The position numbers were made by a program, and so were the translations under genes. DNA of 64,000 bases from Casuarina equisetifolia (Eukaryota > Streptophyta > Magnoliopsida > Fagales > Casuarinaceae): positions 16,575,543 to 16,639,542 of the forward strand of contig CM052355.1 in assembly GCA_028551475.1 (NCBI GenBank), given 5' to 3'. The notes below the pieces were generated by a model, which ran no database searches, was not told the origin of the DNA, and saw nothing but the letters and a program-made list of their open reading frames with translations. Below, piece after piece: positions 11,887-24,789 of the stretch; positions within the stretch are counted from its first letter, which is position 1, and every line of letters starts with the position of its first letter.

Positions 11887-13105
11887 TCAACAATACTTGT
11901 TGACAACCAGAAAAGGTATTAAGAAACGCTGTGAAATGCAAAGGATTCTAAGTAAGTAGAAAAACTGACCCTCTGGCGCTGAACGAACCACAACAACATG
12001 CATATCCAATTTGTTGGGAGGAAGCTGTAAGCGGAGAGGATAAAGTTTCCCGTTCAAGGGATTGCGGGAACAGACGAGGATATCACTGAGTCCGGTCTCT
12101 TCCTGCAACTTTTCCTTCAACTCCGCCACGCTATTCCCCTTGAACGGGAAGGAAAGTACGTCTTCATCATCAGTGTCTCCATTTTGATCAGCTACGTTAT
12201 AAGAGATTATCCTGCCTTCCCTTTTTGGCGATGGACTATCTAACCCATTACTCACCTGCATTTACAGAATAGCCAAGATCACCAATTTAAATGCCATAAA
12301 TTCGTCGCTAAACATCAACTTTATATAGTAACATGTTTTGTTGTGCAATAAACATTTGCATCATTACTTGTTTGTGTAGGATCTGATGCTCAAATCCAAC
12401 GTTTGCAACACAAATCAATTGAGAAGGGTTAGGTTCGTTAGTAGATACCCTTTGTTTGACATTTTTTAATCATTGTATCTTTAATTCCGGATACGTAAAT
12501 ATATCTATATGACTATAATTGTCATTCCATGGGAGCATCAAAGAAGCCATGAAAGAAAAAAACCGAACCTCTTCTCTGCTTTTAGGGGAGTGGAGTTCAA
12601 TTTTGAAGCTTTCTTCTGAAGAGGAAGAAGACGCTAAATGCTTTGGTAGAGATGGCACTCGAATTTGCACCACGTCCACATCCCACAAAATCCAATCCTG
12701 TGTGGTAGTTCGTTGTGGAATATCGTGCGTGACTGAGTTCCGCCAAGGTGGAACGCCACCATTTGCCCGCAAGAATTGACCATAACGCGTCTTGAGCCTA
12801 ACCTGGTATCCTTCTCTAATGGGCTCCCATTCCACCGATGAATCCAATCTTTTTGGCAGTGTTTGTACAACTTTCTTGCCCGTCATTCCCAGAAGAAAGG
12901 ACTCGTTGGAGGCTGTCAGGTATTTTCCGTAACAACTTCTGAAGCGTAAAAATTTACGATTCTCACCGATCTCCACGGTCCATCGAGCATTCTTGACCGC
13001 GCCATTGCGCTCTTGGCACACAGACTCTTCATCCTCCTCGGCTAATAAGAACTTGTCATGGTGGCTCCGGAAACGTACCTCTAAGGCCCTTTTGAAGAGT
13101 TCCAT
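11887..13105 (-). CDS. DUF569 fascin-like (actin cross-linking-type) protein
   Basis: Exon 1 is 13105-12569 and exon 2 starts at 12255. The ATG is directly preceded by an in-frame TAG, which supports the start. Residues 1-150 are the first DUF569 beta-trefoil-like unit (MELFKRALEVRFRSHHDKF, then RFRSCYGKYLTASNESF and WEPIREGYQVRLKTRYGQF). Exon 2 holds the typical C-terminal module (GRIISYNVADQNG, FPFKGNSVAELKEKLQEETG, NPLNGKLYPLRLQLPPNK). The 3' end is uncertain. Read straight through, the protein is about 301 aa and stops at 11887. A donor after 11980 and an acceptor (TTTCACAG) near 11933 would instead give a third coding exon ending near 11820. Family members are annotated as actin cross-linking from fold similarity; the biochemical role is not established. 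Homologues include At1g27100 and At3g28630 (recalled). Confidence 0.88.
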
Positions 13106-14193
13106 CTAGTCCGAAGCAATTAGATCAAATGTTGCACGTACAATCAGAGATCTGAAACTATATGACTCGTTGACAAAGACGTAACGTGAAAAGAAGGGTA
13201 ATAGGGATCTTAGTTTGATTTGGTTTCTACCTGATTTTGAAGAAGCAAATGAACCAAAGCAATGTTTGATGGTGTTAAAGAGGACAGGAAATGTAGGAGG
13301 CAAAAGGTTTCCTGTTGCGATAAAAGCTGAGGAAGCGCTGGAATTCGGGCTGTAAAGACTAGGATATCTGGGTGATTTAGTAAGGAACTGTCACGATGAC
13401 GAGGACATGAAAATCGACTGGACGTTCGGAACAGACACCCTCCTCCGCGCCAGAAAGCATCATGGTTTGGTAAAGTGGTTCGGGAACACCGTGGGATGAA
13501 CCACACTGTCCCTGCCCGTCGGCATTGTCTAATTATAGCACAAAATTCATGTGTGGTTCCTGAAACTTGTTCAGTTAATTGTACTTTTATCCAAGAAAAC
13601 TCATAAAAATGTACGCTCATGATCGAGTAGCTATTCTGATATGGGACTGTTTTCCTTCTTATATTTTAACTTTCATCGTATGAAGTGTCAGCTTTAAAGG
13701 GCAACGGCTTGCATGAAAGGTGTCCACCCATCTCGCCATTTTTTAGCAGTGTATGGAGATCTTTTGGTTAGGTTCGATAGGCTTCCTGTCACCGTTTTCG
13801 TCTGTGTAAGGGAAAGGGAACGCTGAGCGTGAGGGCTCCATGGCCTACAATCCGCATAGCAAGTAGGACGTGCTTCCCTCCACGGGGCAGTAGCCTAGTG
13901 GCGGCTACTGGTTAATTACCGGAAGCCCAAGAGGGGTGGAGTGCCAAGGACAGCAAAATTTAAATTCATAACATCGTCCGTGGAGTGCCAAGGGGACCAT
14001 AATACACAGTTTCTGAAGGCAAGACGAAGAATAAGCTAACAGATTCATGGCGATTCTTGTGCAACTTATTGCGCATAACATCATGTTGTTTCAAAGCACC
14101 AGCTTTGAACGCTTTGATCTCATTTCATACGCAAGATGTTAAAAAAGGTTGTAACACTAGTACGACAATTTCATAAACAGTTGGGTAGATCAT
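13106..14193. other. intergenic, promoter side of the DUF569 gene
   Basis: Open frames occur at 13106-13620 on the minus strand but resemble no family; they are probably 5' UTR or promoter sequence. A more GC-rich patch at 13780-13990 holds a short direct repeat (GGAGTGCCAAGG at about 13938 and 13982) and an A-box-like TAGCCTAGTGG, without a correctly spaced B box. Confidence 0.4.
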
Positions 14194-14678
14194 TGTTGAG
14201 GAAATTCAACTAAGTTGCATAATCTACATACAGATTGAATACACAAATATGAGAACGTACATGTCCGAACATAACAGATTTAAGAGATTTAGAACATCAT
14301 AATGTCCTAAGTCTCCGGTAGTCTTTTCTCAATAGATTTTCTCATACATTTTCTTTCCTCAAACAGATATCTCATGAATTCTCTCATCATCTAGAATCCA
14401 TAAGAGTAGCCCTCTCCAACAATTAGCTCCCATGGGGATTCTCTCAACTTGCCCATTAGGTTTCTCTATACTTTTCTTATTTATAGAGAAATCTTAAAAG
14501 AATCCTAATTGAATACTATTAAGAAAACCTACTTCTATAAATTGATAAGAATCCTAACCCGATACTATAAAAAAACCATTACATTTAGAAGATAGTTTAT
14601 GAATCCACAATTATATAGAGACATATGATTGTAATGACAACTATACTCTTTAATCTAATTATTCCATCAATCCTAACA
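14194..14678. mobile_element. solo LTR (485 bp)
   Basis: The segment begins TGTTGAGGA and ends TCCTAACA, the short inverted TG...CA termini of plant LTRs. It is flanked by ATCAT (14189-14193) and ATTAT (14679-14683), a 5-bp target-site duplication with one substitution. It contains no coding sequence, and no second copy or internal region was found in the window, so it is read as a solo LTR left by recombination. The element family is not determined. Confidence 0.7.
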
Positions 14679-14750
14679 ATTATGTCCTCGTACATTGTTA
14701 TTGGGTGTGAGCATTTCTAGACAGTAGTTATTATCGATGAATAAATTTGC

Positions 14751-14800
14751 AAAAAAAAAAGAAGAAGAAGAAGAAGAAGAAGAAGAAGAAAAGAAAAAAA
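14751..14800. repeat. A-run and (GAA)n microsatellite
   Basis: Ten A are followed by about ten GAA units and A-rich flanks. It sits between the solo LTR and the Copia 5' LTR. Confidence 0.9.
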
Positions 14801-14906
14801 ATTAAATTTATATTAAAGATTTAGGCCAACTAATTACCTAAGAAGTACAGTAACTAAACACAAGCATTTTAACAAAAAAATAAGGATATAAATTCTAAAT
14901 GTAACG

Positions 14907-15312
14907 TGTCTAGTTAGAACTCACCCAGGCCTAATGTGTCCATAAGAGATGCTGCAAAGTGTTCCTTTCCAAAGGAAGCCCACTAATGCAAAGATACAAC
15001 TTGTCACTTTATCCTCTTAGCAAATCAATGATTTAACTCTTAGAGAATGCAAGACATGTAATGGGATGGCAACACACCTTTTCTTATCACATAAAGAAAC
15101 GCAATGCCTAGCTTACTCAAGGAGAGAACCATACCACATACTAAAGACTCTAAAAAAAGTGTAAAGCAATGTTTGATCATTGGGTGTAGAATTATTACTT
15201 TTTCTATTTTTAGCTTCAACCTTGTGACTACTTAGCACACTTGTTATCTTTTACTCATTGAATACATCTATACAATTTCAAACCATTCTTCTTGACTTTT
15301 TGTTAACTTTCA
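14907..15312 (+). repeat. Copia 5' LTR
   Basis: It is about 406 bp and homologous to the interrupted 3' LTR. Matching blocks include the segments around 14990-15130 and 19730-19870, and the end segments TTTTACTCATTGAA at about 15250 and 25470. The 5' edge is set at the TG of TGTCTAGTTAGA and may be a few bases off. Confidence 0.8.
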
Positions 15313-15314
15313 CT

Positions 15315-15327
15315 TGGTATCAAAAGC
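15315..15327 (+). other. Copia primer-binding site
   Basis: TGGTATCAAAAGC starts two bases after the 5' LTR. Plant Copia elements commonly carry TGGTATCAGAGC here, complementary to the 3' end of initiator methionine tRNA. Confidence 0.75.
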
Positions 15328-15534
15328 CCCTCCTTGAAACTATTCACCTTCCTTTTTTATTTTTTATTTTTCAAGAACTGTCTTGTTTGTTACCTTATCA
15401 AATGGCTAAAATCAACAAGAAGCCTTTTTACCTTTCCTAATTTCATTAATATCCATAACTTTGTAAGTATTCAACATATAAAAGACAAGTATCTTGCATA
15501 GATAAGTCAAATCAAGTCCTTGTTACAGAGCTAA

Positions 15535-15760
15535 AAGCTTTATGGATTTTGCACTGGTAAAATCGAGCCATCCACCCAACTTGCTCCCTTTAATGGTGAA
15601 TCTAATGAAGACAAAAAAGTGAACCCCACCTATGAATCTTATAGCCAAACTGACAATTTGATGAAGGCTTGGCTCATTGGAACTTTCTCATTAGAAGTAT
15701 TGGGTCACATTTTCAATTAGAAATTTTAACTCAATGAGCTATGCAACCATTTTGCACAAA
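15535..15760 (+). pseudogene. Copia gag remnant
   Basis: Frames in this stretch encode fragments like LAPFNGESNEDKKVNPTYES and LMKAWLIGTFSLEVLGHIFN, resembling the start of Copia gag (UBN2-type: ..YEAW..QD..L..WLL.SL..EVL..V). Stops follow quickly, so this is a fossil. Confidence 0.6.
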
Positions 15761-16979
15761 AAACCGAGTCAAGGGAATTTGATCTCCTTTCTTAGTTGCA
15801 CTACTGAAGCCTTTCCTTGCTTTCCTAAATAAATTTAAAGGGCTCCTTAGGCAATTTAGTTCATTAGTAAACTCTTATTTAACTTTAGAAAAACATCGTG
15901 TCTTCTTGAATGCTTGGGACAAGAATAGGAAGCCTTCATAATAGCTAAATTCAAACCTCTTGTGCTAGGCTTTAATGAAGTTGTTTTCCAACTGTAAAGA
16001 TTTGACACTTGCCTTAGTTAATATATGGCACCAACATAAAGGAAGAACATTGCTTTCACAACTCAAACAACACAAAATGGGAGTCATTTTGAAGGAGTTA
16101 GAGGAAAAGGTGCACCATTTTGCTTTTTCTCTCAAGGAAAAGGCTTCAATTAGGTCACCCAAATCAACAAAGGTAGTCAACATAAGCAACACCAATAACA
16201 ATTTAAGGGGTTTTCCTTAAACCAATAGTAGTCAAGAGAAGGATACCTATTGTTCATATGTCTAATTTGCAACAAAAAAGACCAATCATCCTCCAATGTT
16301 AGTCAAGGTTTCACCATGCTATTTAAACCAATGATGTTCCACAAGCCTTAATCATTCTTACCATTAATGAGCCTGCCAAGAGAGATTAGGTGGCTAGCTT
16401 AATGGCCAACATTCACATTATTAATGATGTGGGCAAGTTAAAAAAAACTTCTCCTTATACTAGAATAGACATAACACGTGTAGGAATGGTAGGGATATCC
16501 CTATTACTCATATTAGTCAATCTAGTTTAATGAATGAGTTAATTCCACTAAAATAAGTTCTTGTAGCTTTAGATATAATTAATAATTTGCTTTCTTTTAC
16601 AAAGCTAACCATTGTTTTTTCTTACAAAATCAAATTTAATGACTCTGGGTTTTCTATAAAGTACAAGATGGGTAGGCACATCTTTCTAAAGAAATTAGAG
16701 TGGGTAACTTGTATATGCTATCAAACTATCCTTGTCATGCTTATCATGTTTGGAGGCAACAACAAATGGATATGAATGTTTAGAATTGGTGATTAGGCAA
16801 TACAAATTTTGAAGTTGTCAAGCTCTTATAGCCATTGGGAAGCATTGATGTGACTAACAAAAATTTTACATTTTGTAACTCTTGTTGCATAAAGGAAGAG
16901 TAGTAGACTTCTATTTCCTCAATCCTAATCAAGAACTTTATTTCCTTTTAAGAAAATTCACTTTGATGTATGGTGATCT

Positions 16980-17345
16980 TTTCCAATTAACTTTTTTGAG
17001 GATGACTTTACACTTTTAACATGGGTACATCCACTTAAACAAAAATCCCAAGCCTTTGAAGTATTTATTGAGTTCAAACAAATGGTGGAAAAACAATTTG
17101 AGAAGCCCATTAAAATTGGAAAAAGTGACAATAGAGGTGAAGTCTTGAATCATAATTGTACCACCTTTTTCAAAGCCAATAGGATTTCACATCACTTATC
17201 TTATCACTATATCCTATAGGAAAATGGGATTGCAAAAAAGAAACACATAAATGTTATTAAAATTGCATGAGCTATGATGATTAATCTAGTGTACCACAAA
17301 ATATTGGGTGAATGTAATTTTAATAGTAGTTTTCTTAATTAATAG
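16980..17345 (+). pseudogene. Copia integrase remnant
   Basis: Joined frames read like the Copia integrase core: KQKSQAFEVFIEF, then FEKPIKIG with a degraded SDNRGE, HHLSYHYILQENGIAKKKH (compare H..SCPYTPQQNGVAERKH) and a late FLINRLHGPIL. Stops and frameshifts separate the pieces. Confidence 0.7.
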
Positions 17346-18234
17346 ATTACATGGTCCTATATTAGATAATATCTTTTCATTCAAATGATTGTATGGAAAT
17401 AAGTGTGATTTCTTCTTTTTAAGAATGTTTAGTTGTGGTTGCTTCCTATTTCTAAAGAATATTGTTTTAGATAAGCTGTTTCCAAGGTCCTTTGAATGCA
17501 TATTTCTCCAATATAACCCTAGTCACAACGGCTAATGTTCCCACCACCTTGTCAAAATCCCAACTCCTTAAAGATGCAAGCTACATATGCACAAATTTCA
17601 ATCTCTCTACACACATTAGAGACCAATTGATAGGTCATGAAGTCATCCATGACACTTTTTCTTTGCATAACAATAACAAGCAATAGTTCACAATAAATAA
17701 TTATGAAACCTCAACCTCTTGCAAGTGGCCTCTCCCCACCTCCTATGAATGTGCATTATTAGTCTTAGGAGAACACCAATATAAATGGATAGCTTATTCA
17801 ACAATGACCAGTCAACAAGCACATGAAATTTAAAAATGAAGATTTTAAAAGTTTACTTCCATCATTTAAAGTTGATGAAGTCTTCCTTGAATGAACTCAT
17901 ATGACATTAGAAGCCAACACTACTAATGATCAAGCAATTAATGGTAGCCATCCTTCCAATAGAGGAGAGAGAAACCAAGATCGATTGGAAGTTGTCGCCA
18001 TCTCTCCTTGTGTTGCCTATGATCAAGCAACTAGTAAAGGTCCCATAGACAAAGGAGAGAGAAACCAAGACTAGTCAGCCTCCTTCAAAACTCCAACCCA
18101 TCTAACATAAACTTGAAGTCATTCATTTATCATAAAACCAAATTTAAAATATGCATTGATTTGTAATAAGTCTATTCTTCCTCTCCCATCAACTCTGCAA
18201 GTAGTGTTAAAGGACTTTAGATGACACTTAACTA

Positions 18235-19620
18235 TGTTAAATGAATGGCTGCCATTGAAAGAAATAATACTTGGTCACTAGTCCCTTGGTGTGATGCTAC
18301 AAATATTGTGAGATGTTATTAAGTGCTTAAACATAAGTTTAAACTTGATGATTCATTAAATAGATTGAAGATGTGAGTTATAGCTAAAAGCTACCATCAA
18401 GAGGAATGCATAGATTTCTTGGAGACATTTAGCCTTATAGTGAAAAGTGTGTGTATTTTTTTTTTGTTAATTGCAATAGTTAAATAATGGCCTTTATTGC
18501 AATATGACATAAACAACACTTTTTCTCTATGTACAACTTTTTAAACTAGTTTTCATGGAACAATCATTAAGATTTTTAAGTATTGTTTATCTTAATCATG
18601 TATGCAAGCTAAAAAGAGCACTTTATGGCCTAAAATAGGCTTTACATGCTTGGTACAACCATTTGACATTTTTTTTATGTAGCTTTAATTCAAGTGCAAT
18701 ATTCATAATTCATTTTTGTTTACTATGCATTCCAACGAAGTAGATATTTAAATCCTAATATATGTAGATGATCTTATTATCACTAGGAATTCACCACCAA
18801 CATCTTGCATTGTTTAAAGCAGTGTTGGCAAAGGAATTCTTTATTAGCAAAACACTCAACATATTCTACTATTATAGAGACAATATGTAATGGATATATT
18901 GAAAAGAGTCAAGATGGAAAATTGTAAACCCGTTTGTACACTAGTTGAACTCAAACGTTCTCTCACTAAAGGAGGAGCAAATCTATCATAAGAACTATCA
19001 CTTTACAAAAGTTTAATGGGAGCTTTATAGTAATTAACTTTAATGCAACCTAACTTGTCTTTTTCAATTAATAAACTATGTCAAACTATGTGAGCCCTTA
19101 TAGTCTCTAACTTTTATAGCCTTAAGCGTATATTGCACTATTTGCATGGGATTGTAAACTATAGATTAAAGATCCACTTAAATAGTATCTTAAGACTATA
19201 TGGATATAATAATGTAGATTGAGGTGGATGTCCAAGTACACCCAAATTCCCAATTGGTTTCTATTTTCTTCCTAGGAGGAAATTGCATTTCTAGAATGCA
19301 AAATACTAGCCTATAGTATCACACTCCTTATATGAAGTGGAATATTAATCCTTAGCAACATTTGTTGCCAAGAAAACCTAGATTTCTTTTTGCTCAAGGA
19401 CATCAAAATAATATAACCTAAACTAACCATTTTCTTTTGTGACAATATGTCAACACTTAATTTAACTACAAAGCCAATCCTTCATAGAAAGTCCAAACAT
19501 ATTGAGATGCTACCATTTTAAATGGGAAAAGATAGCTATTGAAGACAATCATGACAAAATATGTTTCCTTGAGCAAACAACCTATGGCCATGCTTAACAA
19601 AGCCATTCTTTGATTTGTTT
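18235..19620 (+). pseudogene. Copia reverse transcriptase/RNase H remnant
   Basis: RVT_2-type fragments are readable: RNNTWSLVPWCDATN near 18260, KLKRALYGLK followed by a stop and ALHAWYN near 18605-18655, and LIYVDDLIITR with the YVDD catalytic motif at 18761-18772. Further on are LSLYKSLMGAL, a degraded LSFSIN and RNase H-like pieces near 19220-19500. Numerous stops make it inactive, although the YVDD motif itself is intact. Confidence 0.8.
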
Positions 19621-20564
19621 GAATGTCCTCGCAACAAACTAGGAATGTGAATCTAAATGTCTAGTTAGAGCTTTTCCATACTTTTTATGTCCAGGAAAGA
19701 TGCTAGAAAGTGTTTCCCTCCCAAGGAATCCTACTAATTCATTAACACAACTTGTCATCTCATATTCCTAACAAGTTAATGATTGAATGCAAGACATATA
19801 ATGGGATGGTGACATGCTTTTCCTTATCACATAAAGACATGTAATACCTAGCTTACTCAAAGAGAAAAACATACCAAAGCCATACACTATAAAGAAAGCC
19901 TGAAGAAATTAAATTATTGTGTATAGAATTTTTACTTTTTGTCTTTTTAGCTTTGGCCTTGAAATTGATTATCACCATAAAGCTATAGCCTAAGCAACAC
20001 ACACTAGCTCAGAGAGAGAGAGGGAAACCATATCGAAAATGCCCAAGTTAGATTCCTCCCCCTTCATTCCTTCTCCAACCAAAAAACCCACACACCAGCA
20101 CTACCATAGTAGCCGGCATGACCCCTTGCACTCTACAGAGGGTCATCCAACCCACTTCATACCACCATTTAGCCTAGACTGTCATTGGCGACCCCATTTA
20201 TCCCACAAAAAAAACCCCCAAGAAAATGCTTTTGGTAGATTTACCCCCCTTTGTTCTCACCCTAACTTGGTAACCCACACACTGGCATTACCCTAATAGC
20301 TAGCATAACCCCTTGCATTCTGTGGGGGGTCATCTAACCCACTTCACATAGTTGATCGTGCAAATTGACGACCCTACTTATCCAAAAAAAAAAATCAACA
20401 ATCGGCACCTTACACCGTTGCAATGACCACAGACAAAATCTCTATTCAATTTGTAAGGGGTCAAGCACCTTAAGGAGCAGAAAACAAGAAACTCATGTCA
20501 GCAAGTAGTAATCGAGAACCTTTTCCTTTATAAATCTTATCGTTCTGCAGTTGACCAAGTTTGG

Positions 20565-21420
20565 ATGAAACCTTATGTTGTAATAGGCGAGCTTCCAAGC
20601 ATCCTAAAGGTTCAAATGGCGGCATATGGACCATTAACATTGAATGGGAAGACAAATGTGATTTTCTCATATGAAGAATGGGAGGCGTCAACATCCTATC
20701 ACCGCCAAACATTGATTGCAAAATTTAGTGGTAAGCAACCCTTAGTAAATGTTTTTGAGTGGCCTGTAAACACAACATGGGGGCATGAAAAGCCAGCCAT
20801 AGTTGGCCTGAAATTAGCTCGACATATTAGCATTCACTTGCAATCCAAGGGAGATTTTGCTAAAGCTTGGTCTTGCGAGCATAAGATCTTTAAAAATACA
20901 AGATATTTGTTATTTCATTGGGATGATAATTGTATTGGAGACCCATCCACGGCAGCATTATGGATTAGATTGCCTGATCTACCTTCTTCACTCCATAACT
21001 CGAGTGCATTAGAGAAATTATGCAATTAGTTGGGCAAATATTTATGCTTTGATTTACGAACTATGAAGTTTAAACATCCAACATATGTGCGGATGTGTCT
21101 TGAGATGAACTTGGAGGATTCATTGCTAGAAGACTTTTGGGTTATGCCAGGTTCTCGAAAGCCATTCTTACAATAGATCAAGTATGAAACCAAGCTAGGA
21201 TATTGCTCCAATTGCCGTCTCCAAGGACATGAGCTAAACCAATGTCGAAAGATGCAAGTCTTTCAACAAGGTAATGTGACAAACGCCACCACTTTTGTAG
21301 TGGTCCACAAAATTGTAGGGACACAAGCTCTCATAGATAAGACTTGGAAGATTAAACAGGGAAAGAAGGTGTGCTTGGACCCTGTTTGTGGCACATACTT
21401 TAAGGAGAAAGAGGTTTAGA
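20565..21420 (+). pseudogene. LINE ORF1 (gag-like) remnant
   Basis: The open part encodes DUF4283-like sequence (VNVFEWPVNTTWGHEKPA, ALWIRLPDLPSSLHN). After a stop near 21029 it continues with FKHPTYVRMCLEMNLEDSLL and a zinc knuckle YCSNCRLQGHELNQC (CX2CX4HX4C) starting near 21201. This is the usual order of plant L1 ORF1 proteins, which bind the element RNA. Confidence 0.75.
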
Positions 21421-21939
21421 AAACAATACAACAAGAGAAATCCCTTTCTTTCAAGATAAATAACAGGTTTTGAGTGCTGCAGGAGGAAGAGAAAAACCAA
21501 TCTATAGTACAAGTTGTTGAGAAATCACCCAAGAATGTAAAAGAGACAAGTTTTGGTAAGCTCTTGCGAGCAGTGTGTGCAAATGCCTTAGCAAATCCAA
21601 ATGATTTGACGAGTAAAGAAATAACAGCTAATAACAATGTTTCAGAAAGTGAAGGAAATGATAGTGAATCAGAGGAGATAGGTGTGCTAACTAATAATTA
21701 AGTGGAGACTCTAGCCTAAAGTCAAGAGATAGAGTTTAGTGATGAGGAACAAAAGGCCACTACTCTAGCAAATAGGAAGAATTGATTTAAGCTATTAAAA
21801 AAAAAAGCAAATCAATAAAGGGGGAGGCATTCAATGTGTTCTACCGAGCCAACAAGAAGACATGTTAAAATCTCTTGGTATAACTCCATTTTTTTTTAAC
21901 AGGTCACCTGTAATGGATGCTTTAAAAATCTGAGTTCTA

Positions 21940-22410
21940 ATGAATAATATATTCATATGGAATATAAGGGGGCTTAGCCTTCTAAGGAAGATGAGGGAAT
22001 CCAAGAAAAATAAAATTTCAATATTGGCATTATTAGAGCCAAAGCATGAAAGAGATATTCTTGCAAACACAACACGAAAGTTGGGTTTTAATTATTATTT
22101 ACATTGCGACCCTATGAACATTTATATATGGCTTATGTGGAAGTCAGAGATAGAGGTCTATTTAGTTTTTAGTACTAATCAACGTATCTCTATAGAAGTG
22201 CATATGGATGGGAAGGTGTTTTTATTAACTATTATTTATATGAGCATAGATTACAGATGTAGAAGGCAATTATGGCAACATCTAAAAAATTTGCAAACAA
22301 CACACATACCATGGATCCTTGGAGGAGACTTTAATTTTATTCTTCACCAGGATGAAAAACGAGGAGGAAAGTTGTATTCACGGGTAACAAGTGTTGAATT
22401 CTAGAATTTT
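21940..22410 (+). pseudogene. LINE endonuclease remnant
   Basis: About 154 codons encode the start of the apurinic/apyrimidinic-type endonuclease: IFIWNIRGL at the N-terminus, ALLEPKHE carrying the usual acidic residue, and ILGGDFNFIL. The frame then breaks near 22402 before the C-terminal part of the domain. Confidence 0.8.
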
Positions 22411-23004
22411 ATATGCCAACAAGGACTCCAAGATTGGGGTATTTGGGTTCTCCTTTCACATGGTCAAGCGAGATTGGATAGAATACTATGTAATTTGAAA
22501 GCTGCTACAATTTTTCCTACTTTGGAAGTGAAGCATTTAACTAGAATCCTTTCTAATCACAACCCTTTATTATTGTCATTGAGAACAATATTTCAAGGAG
22601 TAAGATCTTTTAAGTTCCAGAGGTAATGGTTGGAATCTTCATCAATAATGCCAACAATCGCATAACAATGATCAGGGAATTCAACAGAGCCACCATGAAT
22701 ACGTCTTCATTTGCGATGCATACAAGTTAAGAAAGCTTTGATTGAATGGGTAAAGTTAAATAGGGGTAACAGGGAGCAGAGGATAACAGATTTAACAGAG
22801 CAAGTGCAAGAATTGGAAACACAGTTGTAAACAAATTGGTCAGCTATGGTTTTTCATGAACTTCAAGAGGCTTAAGAAAGTCTTATTCGCAATCTGATGG
22901 AGGAAAAAGGTTAACTTCAGCATAAATCTCAAGTTAGATGGTTTTAAGAGGGAGACATAAATGCATCATACTTTCATGCTTGCATTTAAAAGAGGAAACA
23001 ATAA

Positions 23005-24660
23005 GTGAGGTTTAATTTTGTATTACTAGATGGAACCCAAACGGATGATGTTGATACCTTAGGCCCATTGAATTTTTATAAGGAGTTGTTGATGTCCCCT
23101 ACCTCACCTGCAAATAGAGAATCAATAGATTTCCTCAACCATGTACCAAAATTGGTCATGGAGCAGCAAAATGAAATGCTTTGCCATGTTCCAGAATGGG
23201 ATGAGATTCTACAAGCTATCAAGAACCTAGACCCCGATAGTGCACCAAGTCCAAATGGTTTTAATGGACACTTCTTCTTAGTAGCACAAGGGATAGTAAG
23301 AGAAGATTTGCAAGCAGCCATAACCGAGTTCTTTATGGGAGGCTAAATTCCAAGAAGCACTATAGAAACGATGTTGGTATTAATTCAAAAGGTGCAACAA
23401 TCAAGGAGTTTTTTAAATTTAAGACCAATTAGTTTATACACATTTTGATACAAAATTTTAGCCAAGATTCTAAATGACAGGCTTGGTAAGGTACTCCCAA
23501 GTATTATTTCATTAGAACAATCTAGTTTTGTTAAGGACAAATCCATCCAAGAAAATATAGCATTGGCTTAAGAAATGGTCCATGAAGTAAATAGATTAGT
23601 GGTAGGAGGTAATGTGATCATTAAACTTGATATGTCAAAGGCCTATGATAGGTTAGAATGGTCATTTTTATTACAAGTTTTACAGAGGTTTGGTTTCTCT
23701 TCATTGTGGATTAGACATGATTTATTGTTGTATCTCAAATAATTGATTTTTTGTCCAATTACAAGGGAAAAATTTGGCTTTTTTAAATCCACAAGGAGAC
23801 TTAGACAAAGGGATCATTATCTCCAAGTTTATTTATCATTGATCAAGAAGCATTTAATTGAAAGTTGAAATACCTAATATAGAATTGAAAGATTGGTAGA
23901 TTTAAAGGTACGAATAACTTTGACTATGTCTCGCATTTGCTTTATGCAGACAACACTATTGTCTTTTTGAATGGTTGAAAATGATCAATACTAAATTTTA
24001 TAGCTTTGTTAAAAGATTATGAATGTTCTAGTGGACAACTGGTAAATGTCAAGAAATGCAATTTCTTATTGGTGAAAAAAGCTCCTGCTTACAAGAAGTA
24101 TCACATTAAACAATGGATAGGTTTTTCACCAACTAATCTACCAATAAAATATTTGGGGGTTCCACTCTTTAAAAGAATAGCAAAGAGGATATATTTTGAA
24201 GAGTTATTGGCAAAGACTATAGGGATAATTAACAATTAGCAAAATAGATTTTTATCTCATGGGGGAAAACTAGTTTTAATCGAAAGTGTTTTGTCCTTAA
24301 TTCCTATATATTTTTTGTTAGTCACTAAGGTTCTAAAATCAGTCTTGAAAGAAATTAATAAAATTATGGCAGAATTTTTATGGAGCAATAAGGAAGTTCA
24401 CAGAGCACATTGGGTAGGTTGGGATAAAGCCTTGGATGAAAGAGGTTTAGGAATAAGAGATATGGCTATAATGATGGACAATTTACATGTGAAGATCATA
24501 TGGAACTTTATTAAAGGTGAATCATTGTGGGCACAATTCATGAAGGGAAAATATGACACAATGGTGGAAGTTATTCACCAACCTAGATACATTATGGCTT
24601 CTTATTGTTGGGCTACTATGAGTGCTCATCTTCCATTTGCTTTGCAACATAGTAGGTAGG
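23005..24660 (+). pseudogene. LINE reverse transcriptase remnant with altered active site
   Basis: Fragments include WDEILQAIKNLDPDSAPSPN (usual ..DSAPGPDG), LNLRPISL, LEQSSFVKDKSIQENIALA and VIIKLDMSKAYDRLEW. The catalytic segment reads LLYADNTIVFLNG, where FADDT is expected: GAC AAC at 23949-23954 gives D-N instead of D-D. Later come NLPIKYLGVPLF and AEFLWSNKE...HWVGWDKA. Stops separate these pieces. Confidence 0.85.
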
Positions 24661-24789
24661 TGGTAAATGATGGTTCGAGGTTTTTCTAGACAGACAAATG
24701 GCTAAAGGAGCTTCTATGGTTTTCATCTTGTGAAGATTATCATAAAAGTATTAAAGATGGCATATCAGATGCAAAGCTTTTAGAAAGGT

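Noticed and set aside
12519-12779. Plus-strand frame over the DUF569 exon
   Set aside because: It is antisense to a clearly homologous exon and resembles no protein.
13888-13925. A-box-like TAGCCTAGTGG with GGTTAATTACC as a tRNA or SINE promoter
   Set aside because: The supposed B box is only about 20 bases away and poorly matched, with no A tail or target duplication.
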